A stretch of 64,000 nucleotides of DNA from an uncultured Lachnospiraceae bacterium. GTDB lineage: Bacteria; Bacillota; Clostridia; Lachnospirales; Lachnospiraceae. The position numbers and the translations under genes are program-made. Below are positions 28,662 to 36,168 of the stretch, in pieces. The stretch covers positions 18,791-82,790 of the forward strand of contig CAOKPU010000004.1 in NCBI GenBank assembly GCA_948470755.1. Reading direction: 5' to 3'. Under the pieces are notes generated by a model. It searched no databases and was not told the DNA's origin. It worked only from the letters and a program-made list of their open reading frames with translations. The first letter of the stretch is position 1. Each line of letters opens with the position of its first letter.

Positions 28662-29927
28662 ATGGGAATGACGATGACCCAGAAAATATTGGCGGCACAT
28701 GCCGGACTGGAAAAAGTAGAAGCAGGACAATTGATCGAGGCAGATTTGGATCTGGTATTGGGAAATGATATTACCAGCCCGGTTGCTATTAAGGAAATGG
28801 AAAAAATGAAAGTGGAAGGCGTGTTTGATAAGGACAAGATTGCCTTGGTACCGGATCATTTTGTGCCGAATAAGGATATTAAATCCGCAGAACATTGCAA
28901 ATGCGTCAGGGAATTTGCCTGCCGCAACGAAATCACTAATTATTTTGAAGTGGGTGAGATGGGTATTGAACATGCCCTGTTACCGGAAAAAGGGCTTACT
29001 GTAGCCGGGGATGTCATTATCGGCGCAGATTCCCATACGTGTACTTACGGGGCGCTGGGGGCGTTTTCCACAGGGGTGGGAAGTACGGATATGGCGGCCG
29101 GTATGGCAACGGGCAAGGCCTGGTTTAAAGTGCCTGCCGCGATCAAATTCCATCTGGTTGGCAAACCATCCGAATGGGTGAGCGGAAAAGATGTCATTTT
29201 ACATATTATTGGGATGATCGGAGTGGATGGGGCTTTGTATAAATCCATGGAATTTGTCGGGGAGGGGATTAAGAACCTGACTATGGACGATCGCTTTACA
29301 ATCGCAAATATGGCGATAGAAGCCGGTGGGAAAAACGGGATTTTCCCGGTGGATGAGACAGCGGTTGCTTATATGGAAGCCCATTCTAGGAAAAAATACA
29401 CGATTTATGAGGCGGATGATGATGCAGCCTACGATGAAGAGTATACCATCGACCTAAGTGCGCTCCGCCCAACCGTGGCATTCCCTCATCTTCCGGAAAA
29501 TACGAAAATAGTTGATGAAATTAAAGAAGATATCGCAATCCAGCAAGTAGTGATTGGCTCTTGTACGAATGGCAGGCTGGATGATCTGCGCATTGCTGCG
29601 AAAGTAATGAAAGGCAGGCATGTGGCAAAAGGTATGCGCTGTATTGTGATTCCTGCGACGCAGGCTATTTATCTGCAGGCTATGGAAGAAGGGCTTTTAA
29701 AAATATTTATCGAAGCGGGGGCCGTAGTAAGTACGCCTACTTGCGGGCCGTGCCTTGGCGGGTATATGGGCATCCTTGCGGAAGGAGAGCGGTGTGTATC
29801 TACGACAAACCGCAACTTTGTGGGGCGTATGGGACATATAAAATCAGAGATTTATTTGGCAAGCCCGGCGGTGGCCGCAGCCAGCGCCGTAGCCGGGAAA
29901 ATCACCTGCCCTTGTAAATTGGGTTGA
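28662..29927 (+). CDS. leuC: 3-isopropylmalate dehydratase, large subunit
   Basis: Isomerises 2-isopropylmalate to 3-isopropylmalate in leucine synthesis with a [4Fe-4S] cluster. The 421-residue protein is the shorter LeuC type shared with homoaconitase-like enzymes. Cluster ligands are visible as Cys in [12 protein letters not shown] and the CGPC motif in PTCGPCLGG. Substrate-binding [20 protein letters not shown] is also clear. The start ATG 28662 is behind CGGAGGGA. leuD follows 44 bases later. leuA and leuB are not in the window. Because of the close relation to other aconitase-type dehydratases, the substrate is inferred from the ilv context. Confidence 0.92.
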   Translation: MGMTMTQKILAAHAGLEKVEAGQLIEADLDLVLGNDITSPVAIKEMEKMKVEGVFDKDKIALVPDHFVPNKDIKSAEHCKCVREFACRNEITNYFEVGEMGIEHALLPEKGLTVAGDVIIGADSHTCTYGALGAFSTGVGSTDMAAGMATGKAWFKVPAAIKFHLVGKPSEWVSGKDVILHIIGMIGVDGALYKSMEFVGEGIKNLTMDDRFTIANMAIEAGGKNGIFPVDETAVAYMEAHSRKKYTIYEADDDAAYDEEYTIDLSALRPTVAFPHLPENTKIVDEIKEDIAIQQVVIGSCTNGRLDDLRIAAKVMKGRHVAKGMRCIVIPATQAIYLQAMEEGLLKIFIEAGAVVSTPTCGPCLGGYMGILAEGERCVSTTNRNFVGRMGHIKSEIYLASPAVAAASAVAGKITCPCKLG

Positions 29928-29971
29928 CGATAGTAGTTTAAATGGAAAGAAAGGAAATCAGGAGAAGATAT

Positions 29972-30475
29972 ATGAAATCAGCAAAAGGGACAGTATTTAA
30001 ATATGGCGATAATGTGGATACGGACGTGATCATTCCAGCAAGATATCTGAATTCTTCCGATCCTGCGGAGCTTGCAGCTCATTGCATGGAGGATATTGAT
30101 AAGGAATTTGTAAACCGGGTGAAAAAAGGCGATATCATAGTGGCGGATAAAAATTTTGGATGCGGCTCTTCCAGGGAACATGCACCCATTGCGATTAAGG
30201 CCGCCGGGGTAAGCTGCGTCATTGCGGAAACATTTGCAAGGATCTTCTATCGGAATGCGATCAATATTGGGCTTCCTATTGTGGAATGCCCGGAAGCATC
30301 CAAGGGGATAGAAGAGGGCGATGAAGTGGAAGTGGATTTTGACAGCGGCATGATTAAAAACCTGACAAAGGGAACCAGCTTCCAAGGGCAGGCTTTTCCG
30401 GAGTTTATGCAGCGGATCATTGCAGCGGAAGGGTTAGTGAACTATATCAACGGGAAATCAAATACTCCGTTGTAA
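29972..30475 (+). CDS. leuD: 3-isopropylmalate dehydratase, small subunit
   Basis: A 167-residue swivel-domain subunit of LeuCD. It has [15 protein letters not shown] near the N-terminus and the substrate-binding [11 protein letters not shown] motif. The start is ATG 29972, 6 bases after CAGGAGA; an upstream in-frame ATG at 29942 has no site in position. The subunit is short, as is normal for the split enzyme that pairs with the 421-residue LeuC type. Confidence 0.93.
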   Translation: MKSAKGTVFKYGDNVDTDVIIPARYLNSSDPAELAAHCMEDIDKEFVNRVKKGDIIVADKNFGCGSSREHAPIAIKAAGVSCVIAETFARIFYRNAINIGLPIVECPEASKGIEEGDEVEVDFDSGMIKNLTKGTSFQGQAFPEFMQRIIAAEGLVNYINGKSNTPL

Positions 30476-30599
30476 GCGATGGGGCATCAAGATTGCAACG
30501 CTGCTAAGCAGATAAACAAGGGGCTTTTATAAGCGTATCTTTTTTGTCCTAAGATGCTGAAATTGCAAAAAAGGAAGCCGGAAGGGAAAGGGGCGGGAA

Positions 30600-31487
30600 A
30601 TGAAAATAGATATCGATACATTTTTTAACCAATTGGACGGATATTTCCAAAATGGGGAACTGGCCGAAGTGGAACCTTATTTGAAGAAAATGCTTGAACA
30701 GGCAAAAGAGGGGGAAGATTACGCGGCCTATATTACGGTAGGAAATGAGATGATAGGGTTTTACCGCAGCGTATCTATGTTCCGTCAGGCATTTGATATC
30801 GCAGAGGATGTCCTGCTGCTTATGGAGGAACTCCAGCTTGAAAGGAGCGAACATTTCGCTACCACGTTATTGAATACGGCAACCGCTTACCGGGCAGCGG
30901 GGAAAACGCAGCAGGCTTATCAATATTATCAGCAGGCAATGCAGATTTATCAGGCATTGCTGCCGGAGGGAGATTACCGTTTTGCCGGGTTGTATAATAA
31001 TATGAGCATACTCTTAGAGCAGATGGACGAAAATGAAGAGGCGGTGGCATTTTTGGAGAAAGCTTTGGCTATTGTAAAAAATCTTACGGACAGCCGGGCG
31101 GAACAGGCTGTCACTCTAACAAACCTTGCATTGCTTTATTTTAAATTGGATAAAGAAAAAGAGGCAGGGGATGCTTTGAAAGAAGCGTTGCAGATTTTTG
31201 AAGAAGAGGGCAGTGGGGAAACAATGGATGCTCACTACAGCGCAGCCCTGGCCGGAGCCGGGGAAGCTTATTATCGTATGGGAGATTATGAAAACGCGTT
31301 GGCGTCTTATGAGAAAGCGTTGGCAGAAGTTGATAAACATTTTGGGAAAAACCAAAGCTATGGCGTGATCTGTGAAAACTGCGCGATGGTATGCAGCAGC
31401 CTGAAAGATGAGAAAAAGGCAGAAGAATACAGAAAAACGGCACAAAGCATCTATGAGAAGATAAGCGGGGAAGATAACAGGCTTTAG
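30600..31487 (+). CDS. Tetratricopeptide-repeat protein
   Basis: A 295-residue cytoplasmic protein made of consecutive TPR helix pairs (about 6-7 repeats, spaced 34-42 residues), with the usual A-x-x-x-Y and A-x-x-x-x-E-K-A-L pattern, for example EEAVAFLEKALAIVK and ENALASYEKALAEV. It has no catalytic motif. TPR proteins act as scaffolds. The gene sits 26 bases before a DUF4037 nucleotidyltransferase-like gene and is probably co-transcribed; the pair recurs in Firmicutes but its role is unknown. A GGGGCGGG site precedes the ATG. Confidence 0.85.
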   Translation: MKIDIDTFFNQLDGYFQNGELAEVEPYLKKMLEQAKEGEDYAAYITVGNEMIGFYRSVSMFRQAFDIAEDVLLLMEELQLERSEHFATTLLNTATAYRAAGKTQQAYQYYQQAMQIYQALLPEGDYRFAGLYNNMSILLEQMDENEEAVAFLEKALAIVKNLTDSRAEQAVTLTNLALLYFKLDKEKEAGDALKEALQIFEEEGSGETMDAHYSAALAGAGEAYYRMGDYENALASYEKALAEVDKHFGKNQSYGVICENCAMVCSSLKDEKKAEEYRKTAQSIYEKISGEDNRL

Positions 31488-31513
31488 ATAAAAAGAAAAG
31501 GGGGATTCCTGCA

Positions 31514-32494
31514 ATGAAAGGATTGGAATTGTCCAAAAGATATTATATGGCCTATGGGAAAGAAATGATCAGTAATGGCTTTCCGGCTTTAAAAGGGAGG
31601 GTGGCTGCCGGGCTGGCCGGCCAAGGATCGGAATGTCTTGGTTTTGATGATGACATTTCTAAAGACCATGATTATGGGCCTTCTTTCTGCCTATGGCTCA
31701 ACAGGGAAGACTTTGGGATTTATGGGCGGGCTTTAATGGAAGAATACCGGAAGCTTCCGATGGAGTTTGAAGGAGTAAAAGGCAGGGAAGTGAGCGTCCA
31801 CGGCAAAGACAGGGTAGGTGTTTTATGTATCCCTGATTTTTATTATAGGCTTCTTGGAACGGAGGACGTGCCGGGAAGCAACAGGGAGTGGCTGAAAATC
31901 CCGGAGGAGGCCCTTTGCATGGCCACAAATGGGGATGTATTTGAGGATCCGTTTGGGGAATTCAGCAGGATACGCAAAGGACTGCTGAATTATTATCCGG
32001 AGGATGTGCGGATAAAGAAGATAGCAGCCAGAGCTGCTGTCATGGCGCAGTCCGGCCAATATAATTATGCCCGTGCGATGAAAAGAGGAGAATATGTAGC
32101 GGCAAAATTGGCTCTTGCTGAATTTATCAAAAGCACTGGCTCCATGGTATACCTTTTAAATAAAAAATATATGCCGTTTTATAAATGGATGCATAGGGGG
32201 ATGAAGGATCTTCCGATATTATCGGAAATTGGGGATATCCTGAATTTACTTGCGGTTATGGAAGAACAATCGGCGGCATGGGAAGGTACGGCAAAAAGCG
32301 ATTATTTATATGCCTTAAATGGAAATGATAAGTGCGTGTTGATCATTGAAGCAGTGTGCAACCTGATCCTCCAGGAACTGACGGCGCAAGGGCTGACGGA
32401 AGGGGAAGATAATTTTTTGGAAAACCATACGATGGACATTATGGAAAGAATAAAAGACCCGTTCATCCGTTCTTTGCAGGTTATGGAAGGTTAG
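31514..32494 (+). CDS. DUF4037 nucleotidyltransferase-like protein
   Basis: A 326-residue protein whose first part holds a nucleotidyltransferase-fold signature: GSECLGFDDDISKDHDYGP (residues about 37-55) with closely spaced Asp residues that would bind metal. The C-terminal half matches the DUF4037 domain (about 110-220). The family is related to antibiotic and small-molecule nucleotidyltransferases, but no substrate is known. AAGGGGGA precedes the ATG. With the TPR gene upstream it forms a two-gene unit. Its TAG stop overlaps the first bases of a structured repeat. Confidence 0.82.
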   Translation: MKGLELSKRYYMAYGKEMISNGFPALKGRVAAGLAGQGSECLGFDDDISKDHDYGPSFCLWLNREDFGIYGRALMEEYRKLPMEFEGVKGREVSVHGKDRVGVLCIPDFYYRLLGTEDVPGSNREWLKIPEEALCMATNGDVFEDPFGEFSRIRKGLLNYYPEDVRIKKIAARAAVMAQSGQYNYARAMKRGEYVAAKLALAEFIKSTGSMVYLLNKKYMPFYKWMHRGMKDLPILSEIGDILNLLAVMEEQSAAWEGTAKSDYLYALNGNDKCVLIIEAVCNLILQELTAQGLTEGEDNFLENHTMDIMERIKDPFIRSLQVMEG

Positions 32495-32640
32495 TGTGAG
32501 AAGAACTTCTAAAGCTCAACAGCAGTGGCTGTTTCGCTAAGAAGTTCTACGACTTGCTTTGCAAGTCTTTCTCACACGGGAGAATGCCCAAAATGCGGCA
32601 TTCTCCGCATTGATTTGAGATTCCGCGCAGCGGAATCATG
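32491..32640 (+). repeat. Structured intergenic repeat, full copy 1 (three-way junction)
   Basis: Starts TTAGTGTGAG at the DUF4037 stop codon. Outer stem 32494-32502 with 32569-32577 (9 bp, perfect). Inner stem 32502-32510 with 32540-32548 (AGAACTTCT/AGAAGTTCT), capped by the hairpin AACAGC-AGTG-GCTGTT (32518-32533). Side hairpin GACTTGC-TTT-GCAAGTC (32551-32567). Then a 10-bp hairpin (32579-32606) and an 8-bp hairpin GATTCCGC-GCA-GCGGAATC (32619-32637), followed by ATGGGGG. No gene lies in 32495-32827. Confidence 0.75.
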
Positions 32641-32644
32641 GGGG

Positions 32645-32818
32645 TTAGCGTGAAGAGAAGTTCGGATTGCCTTTGGCAATTTCGGCTCAACAGCAAGGGC
32701 TGTTTCGCCAAGAACTTCTAGGGTTCGCACAGCGAATGGTTTTTCATGCCGAAATATGCCAAAAATACGGCATTCTCATCAGGATTTGCGCCGCTGCAAA
32801 GCGGCGGCATGGGAGTAG
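32645..32818 (+). repeat. Structured intergenic repeat, full copy 2 (three-way junction)
   Basis: Same order as copy 1 with changed bases. Outer stem 32648-32654 with 32743-32749. Inner stem AGAAGTTC (32656-32663) with GAACTTCT (32712-32719), the arms swapped relative to copy 1. An extra hairpin ATTGCC-TTT-GGCAAT (32666-32680) and the cap AACAGC-AAGG-GCTGTT (32689-32704). Side hairpin TTCGC-ACA-GCGAA (32724-32736). A hairpin ATGCCG/CGGCAT (32746-32773), and a tail hairpin GCCGCT-GCAA-AGCGGC (32790-32805) followed by GGGAGTAGG, which serves as ribosome site for the next gene. Confidence 0.75.
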
Positions 32819-32827
32819 GTTGACAGA

Positions 32828-33238
32828 TTGGGATTAAAAAAGAACGATAAATACTTTATGATACTGTCGCTGACGGCGGCAGCTTCCTTATTTTTATGGC
32901 AGCGTTATGCAAAGCCGCAGGAAGGCGTTATGGCAGTGGTGGAAAGGAATGGGGAAATCATAGGACATTATTCCTTAGATGACGGGCAGAGGATTGTTTT
33001 TGAAGAGGAAGGATATGGAAGGAATGTGCTTATGATCCGGGATGGGAAAGCCTATATGGAAGAGGCGGACTGCCCCGATAAGTTATGTGTGAAACAAAAA
33101 CCGGTTGAGAAATATGGGGAAAGCATTATCTGCCTTCCGCACAGACTGGTGATCCGGATTACAGGAGGAGAAGCAGGGGATACGGATGCGGTCGTAGGAG
33201 CCTTAAAGCTTTCCGATGAAATAAAACCTTCCGGGTAG
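32828..33238 (+). CDS. NusG domain II-containing membrane-anchored protein
   Basis: A 136-residue protein: an N-terminal membrane anchor (about 8-26) followed by an extracytoplasmic beta domain of the NusG-domain-II type (about 35-125) with the conserved C-x-x-x-x-C pair in DCPDKLCV and IICLPHRLVI. The start is TTG 32828, using the GGGAGTAGG at the end of a repeat as ribosome site; the unusual start suggests modest translation. The function is unknown. It is usually found, as here, next to a Gx transporter gene in Firmicutes, often with flavin-transfer or polyprenyl-synthesis genes that are not seen here. Confidence 0.8.
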   Translation: MGLKKNDKYFMILSLTAAASLFLWQRYAKPQEGVMAVVERNGEIIGHYSLDDGQRIVFEEEGYGRNVLMIRDGKAYMEEADCPDKLCVKQKPVEKYGESIICLPHRLVIRITGGEAGDTDAVVGALKLSDEIKPSG

Positions 33239-33253
33239 GACGCACACTTTTTT

Positions 33254-33286
33254 ACATCGCTGCGAAGCGGCGGCATGGAGGTCAAT
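33254..33286 (+). repeat. Tail fragment of the repeat supplying a ribosome binding site
   Basis: CGCT-GCGA-AGCG hairpin followed by GCGGCATGGAGG, closely matching the tail of repeat copy 2 (32790-32815). The GGAGG at 33277-33281 is the ribosome site of the Gx transporter gene. The preceding bases 33239-33253 match the right arm and T-run of the terminator at 49645-49670. Confidence 0.5.
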
Positions 33287-33784
33287 ATGAAAAGGAAAAC
33301 GGCAAAGATGGGGCTTTTTCTTGCATTTGCGCTTATTTTGTCCTATGTGGAATCTTTGATACCCTTTTATTTCGGAGTTCCGGGAATAAAATTAGGATTG
33401 GCCAATCTGGCGGTGATATTGGCTTTATACCAGTATGGATGGAAGGAAGCGTTGCTATTAAATGTGATGCGTGTTTTCTTATCGGGATTTTTGTTTGGAA
33501 ATTTATTTATGATTATGTACAGCCTGGCAGGGGCATTGAGCAGTTTTTTTATGATGAATCTTTTGAAAGGAATAAAAGGGTACAGCTTGGCAGGGGTAAG
33601 TATGGCAGGCGGCGTATTTCACAATATTGGGCAGATTGTTGTAGCTTATTTTGTAACCAAGACAGCCGGCATCATATTTTATCTGCCCGCGCTTCTCATA
33701 TCCGGGATTTTGACAGGATTGCTGATTGGATTGCTGGCAGAAGAGATCATCAGACATACCAGAAAGGAGCCCATGGGAGAATGA
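33287..33784 (+). CDS. Gx transporter family membrane protein
   Basis: A 165-residue integral membrane protein with about five hydrophobic segments and Gly-rich motifs such as GVPGIKLGLANLAV and GGVFHNIGQ, which mark the Gx transporter family (also called heptaprenyl diphosphate synthase component I in older annotation). It resembles the substrate-binding S component of ECF-type transporters; the cargo is unknown. The start is ATG 33287, 5 bases after GGAGG, and not the upstream ATG at 33275. Its stop overlaps the ruvA start (ATGA), so translation is coupled. Confidence 0.85.
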   Translation: MKRKTAKMGLFLAFALILSYVESLIPFYFGVPGIKLGLANLAVILALYQYGWKEALLLNVMRVFLSGFLFGNLFMIMYSLAGALSSFFMMNLLKGIKGYSLAGVSMAGGVFHNIGQIVVAYFVTKTAGIIFYLPALLISGILTGLLIGLLAEEIIRHTRKEPMGE

Positions 33785-34395
33785 TAGCTTATCTGAAAGG
33801 GGAAATCGCCGACATTGGGGAAGATTATCTTATTTTGGAGGTGAACAATGTTGGATATAATATCAGGATATCAGCCGGAACGGCGGCTTTACTACCGGGA
33901 ATTGGGGAAAACGTTAAAATATATACGTATACTTATGTCAGGGAAGACGCTTTTTGGCTTTATGGTTTTCTTACGAAGGATGATCTGGAAATATTCCGCA
34001 GATTGATTACGGTCAACGGGATCGGACCAAAAGGAGGGCTGGCCGTCTTGTCAGTTATGTCCGCCGATGACCTGCGCTTTGCGATTCTTTCGGGAGATGC
34101 AAAGGCGATCGCCAAAGCGCCGGGCATTGGAGTAAAAACGGCGGAACGGGTGATCCTGGATTTAAGGGATAAAGTATCGATAGAAGATAGCTTTGTGGCG
34201 AAAGAAGCGAATGGGCAAAAGGCGGCAGCCGGGAATGAAAAGGGGAGCGTTGCGAGAAATGAGGCGGCAGAAGCTCTGGCGGCGCTGGGATATTCCCCGT
34301 CTGAGGCTTTGAAGGCAGTTAAGCAGGTTAAGATTTCGGAAGACATGGATACGGAGGACGTATTAAAACTTGCTTTAAAGGCTATGAACCGATAA
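33781..34395 (+). CDS. ruvA: Holliday junction branch-migration protein RuvA
   Basis: A 204-residue DNA-binding subunit that loads RuvB onto Holliday junctions. It has an N-terminal OB-fold (MIAYLKGEIADIG...), a helix-hairpin-helix domain with VNGIGPKGGLAVLS and APGIGVKTAERVILDL, a variable linker (about 140-155) and a C-terminal RuvB-binding domain. ATG 33781 overlaps the previous stop by four bases. The frame stays open upstream through the previous gene, but the family N-terminus fixes this start. ruvB follows. Confidence 0.96.
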   Translation: MIAYLKGEIADIGEDYLILEVNNVGYNIRISAGTAALLPGIGENVKIYTYTYVREDAFWLYGFLTKDDLEIFRRLITVNGIGPKGGLAVLSVMSADDLRFAILSGDAKAIAKAPGIGVKTAERVILDLRDKVSIEDSFVAKEANGQKAAAGNEKGSVARNEAAEALAALGYSPSEALKAVKQVKISEDMDTEDVLKLALKAMNR

Positions 34396-34473
34396 AACGG
34401 GAAAACCATTTGGATTGTGTAAGTTGGAAAACTTTCGGACGGAGTGCCCGGAAGCATGAAAGGCATGGGATAT

Positions 34474-35472
34474 ATGGCAAAAAGGATGATTGAAACTAGT
34501 TTTACCCAGGAGGATATGAAAATAGAAGGATCTTTGCGTCCTAAATGCCTGAAAGACTATATAGGGCAGACAAAGGTGAAAGATAACCTGAAAATATACA
34601 TAGAGGCGGCAAAACTTAGGAAGGATGCACTGGACCATGTGTTGTTCTATGGCCCTCCGGGGCTTGGAAAAACCACCCTTGCAGGTATTATAGCAGCAGA
34701 AATGGGAGTAAATATGAAAGTAACCAGCGGCCCTGCGATTGAAAAACCGGGGGAGATTGCCGCTATTTTGAATAATCTGCAGGAAGGGGATTTGCTGTTT
34801 GTGGATGAGATACATCGTCTGAACCGTCAGGTAGAAGAAGTCTTATATCCGGCCATGGAGGATTATTGTATTGATATCATGATTGGAAAAGGGGCTTCCG
34901 CCCGCTCCATACGGCTGGAACTTCCCAAGTTTACATTGGTGGGGGCGACCACGAGGGCAGGGCTTTTGACAGCGCCTTTGCGGGATCGGTTTGGGGTGAT
35001 CCATAGGCTGGAATTTTACTCTGTAGAGGAATTAAAGCTGATCATCCAGCATTCCGCCCGGATTCTTGGAGTGGAGATCGAGGAAAAAGGAGCGGTGGAA
35101 CTTGCGAAAAGGAGCAGGGGGACTCCGCGGCTTGCCAACCGGATGTTGAAAAGGGTCAGGGATTTCGCACAGATTAAATATGATGGGGTAATTACAGAAA
35201 TGGTGGCTAAGACAGCCTTGGATCTGATGGAAGTTGACCGGATGGGTTTGGATCATGTTGACCGGAATATCCTGATAACGATTATTGATAAATTTAAAGG
35301 CGGACCGGTAGGGCTGGATACGTTGGCGGCTGCTATCGGGGAGGATGCGGGAACGCTGGAAGATGTATACGAGCCGTATTTGTTAAAGAATGGATTTTTA
35401 AACCGTACGCCAAAGGGGAGGGTAGCGGCCGATTTGGCATATCATCATTTAGGGCTTGAAATTCCCTCTTAA
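34474..35472 (+). CDS. ruvB: Holliday junction branch-migration helicase RuvB
   Basis: A 332-residue AAA+ motor for branch migration. Walker [13 protein letters not shown], Walker [11 protein letters not shown], sensor GATTRAGLL, arginine-finger region PLRDRFG and the C-terminal winged helix with TPKGRVA are all present. The family usually begins a few residues before the conserved [13 protein letters not shown], which favours ATG 34474; in-frame GTG 34444 and ATGs 34456, 34465 and 34486 are alternatives. Its last codons contain a promoter (35456-35484) for the next gene. Confidence 0.96.
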   Translation: MAKRMIETSFTQEDMKIEGSLRPKCLKDYIGQTKVKDNLKIYIEAAKLRKDALDHVLFYGPPGLGKTTLAGIIAAEMGVNMKVTSGPAIEKPGEIAAILNNLQEGDLLFVDEIHRLNRQVEEVLYPAMEDYCIDIMIGKGASARSIRLELPKFTLVGATTRAGLLTAPLRDRFGVIHRLEFYSVEELKLIIQHSARILGVEIEEKGAVELAKRSRGTPRLANRMLKRVRDFAQIKYDGVITEMVAKTALDLMEVDRMGLDHVDRNILITIIDKFKGGPVGLDTLAAAIGEDAGTLEDVYEPYLLKNGFLNRTPKGRVAADLAYHHLGLEIPS

Positions 35473-35484
35473 TATCTATATAAT
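35456..35484 (+). promoter_or_regulatory. Promoter inside the 3' end of ruvB, driving zapA
   Basis: TTGAAA (35456-35461), exactly 17 bases, TATAAT (35479-35484), a near-consensus sigma-A promoter. The -35 box lies within the final ruvB codons. Confidence 0.65.
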
Positions 35485-35532
35485 AGATATGGTATAAGCG
35501 GTATGATTATAGTGCCATATTTTGTTTTATTG

Positions 35533-35566
35533 GATTCGGGTGTCAAAAGGCTCACCCGGATCTTTA
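35533..35566 (+). terminator. Hairpin in the zapA leader (terminator or attenuator)
   Basis: A 10-bp stem (GATTCGGGTG with CACCCGGATC, one G-T pair) with an 8-base loop and then CTTTAT. The T run is short, so attenuation is uncertain. It lies between the promoter and the zapA start. Confidence 0.4.
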
Positions 35567-35624
35567 TAGGAAAAAATGTTGCTGTAGAGTACGAAAAAAG
35601 ATTTACAGAAAGGATGTGAAGGGA

Positions 35625-36041
35625 ATGTCGGCAAAGACGGATACGGAAGTGATCATCGGCGGCAAGGTATTTACCTTAAGCGGTTATGAAAGCGAAGAGT
35701 ATTTGCAGAAGGTAGCATCTTATATTAATAATAAGACGGCAGAATACGGCAAGATGGATAGTTTCCGACGGCAGTCAGCGGACACCCAAAGCGTCTTATT
35801 GCAATTAAATATTGCGGATGATTATTTTAAAGCAAAGAAACAGATCAATCTTTTAGAAGAAGAAATCCAAAATAAGGAAAAGGAGCTGTACGACTTAAAA
35901 CATGAGTTAATTGCTTCTCAGATCAAACTGGAGAATACGGAAAAAAATGTAAAAAGCTTGCAGACGGAAGTGAATGAAAGCGCAAAGAAAATCATTCGCA
36001 TGGAGACGGAATTGAAAGATCTGAAAGGGAACGGGAAGTAA
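35625..36041 (+). CDS. zapA: Cell division protein ZapA
   Basis: A 138-residue protein that crosslinks FtsZ filaments at the division ring. The N-terminal globular ZapA head (about 1-75, starting with VIIGGKVFTLSGYESEEYLQKVASYIN) is followed by a long coiled coil (about 75-135). The start is ATG 35625; a GTG three codons earlier is possible. The coiled coil is longer than in short ZapA proteins, as is usual in Clostridia. It lies with cell-wall genes downstream. Confidence 0.85.
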   Translation: MSAKTDTEVIIGGKVFTLSGYESEEYLQKVASYINNKTAEYGKMDSFRRQSADTQSVLLQLNIADDYFKAKKQINLLEEEIQNKEKELYDLKHELIASQIKLENTEKNVKSLQTEVNESAKKIIRMETELKDLKGNGK

Positions 36042-36168
36042 TTGCAGATAAAGGATAGGATGGACTTAACATTAGGGTGTCCCGCGAAGCGTGGCATCCG
36101 TTGTTTTTGACCGGCAGCATTGCGTTGGCGGCCTGATTGGCAAAACACCGGCAGTATGGAGGATGCAC

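Noticed and set aside
32491-32815. A CRISPR array
   Set aside because: There are two unequal, non-identical, self-complementary units and no spacers of constant length. No cas gene is in the window.
32491-32815. Integron attC sites
   Set aside because: Folded arms are present, but the R-box core pairs and the usual spacing were not found and no integrase of the tyrosine type is nearby.
33439-34395. RuvA frame extended upstream into the Gx transporter gene
   Set aside because: The family N-terminus (MIAYLKGEI) begins at 33781; the upstream part is the shadow of the Gx gene in another frame.
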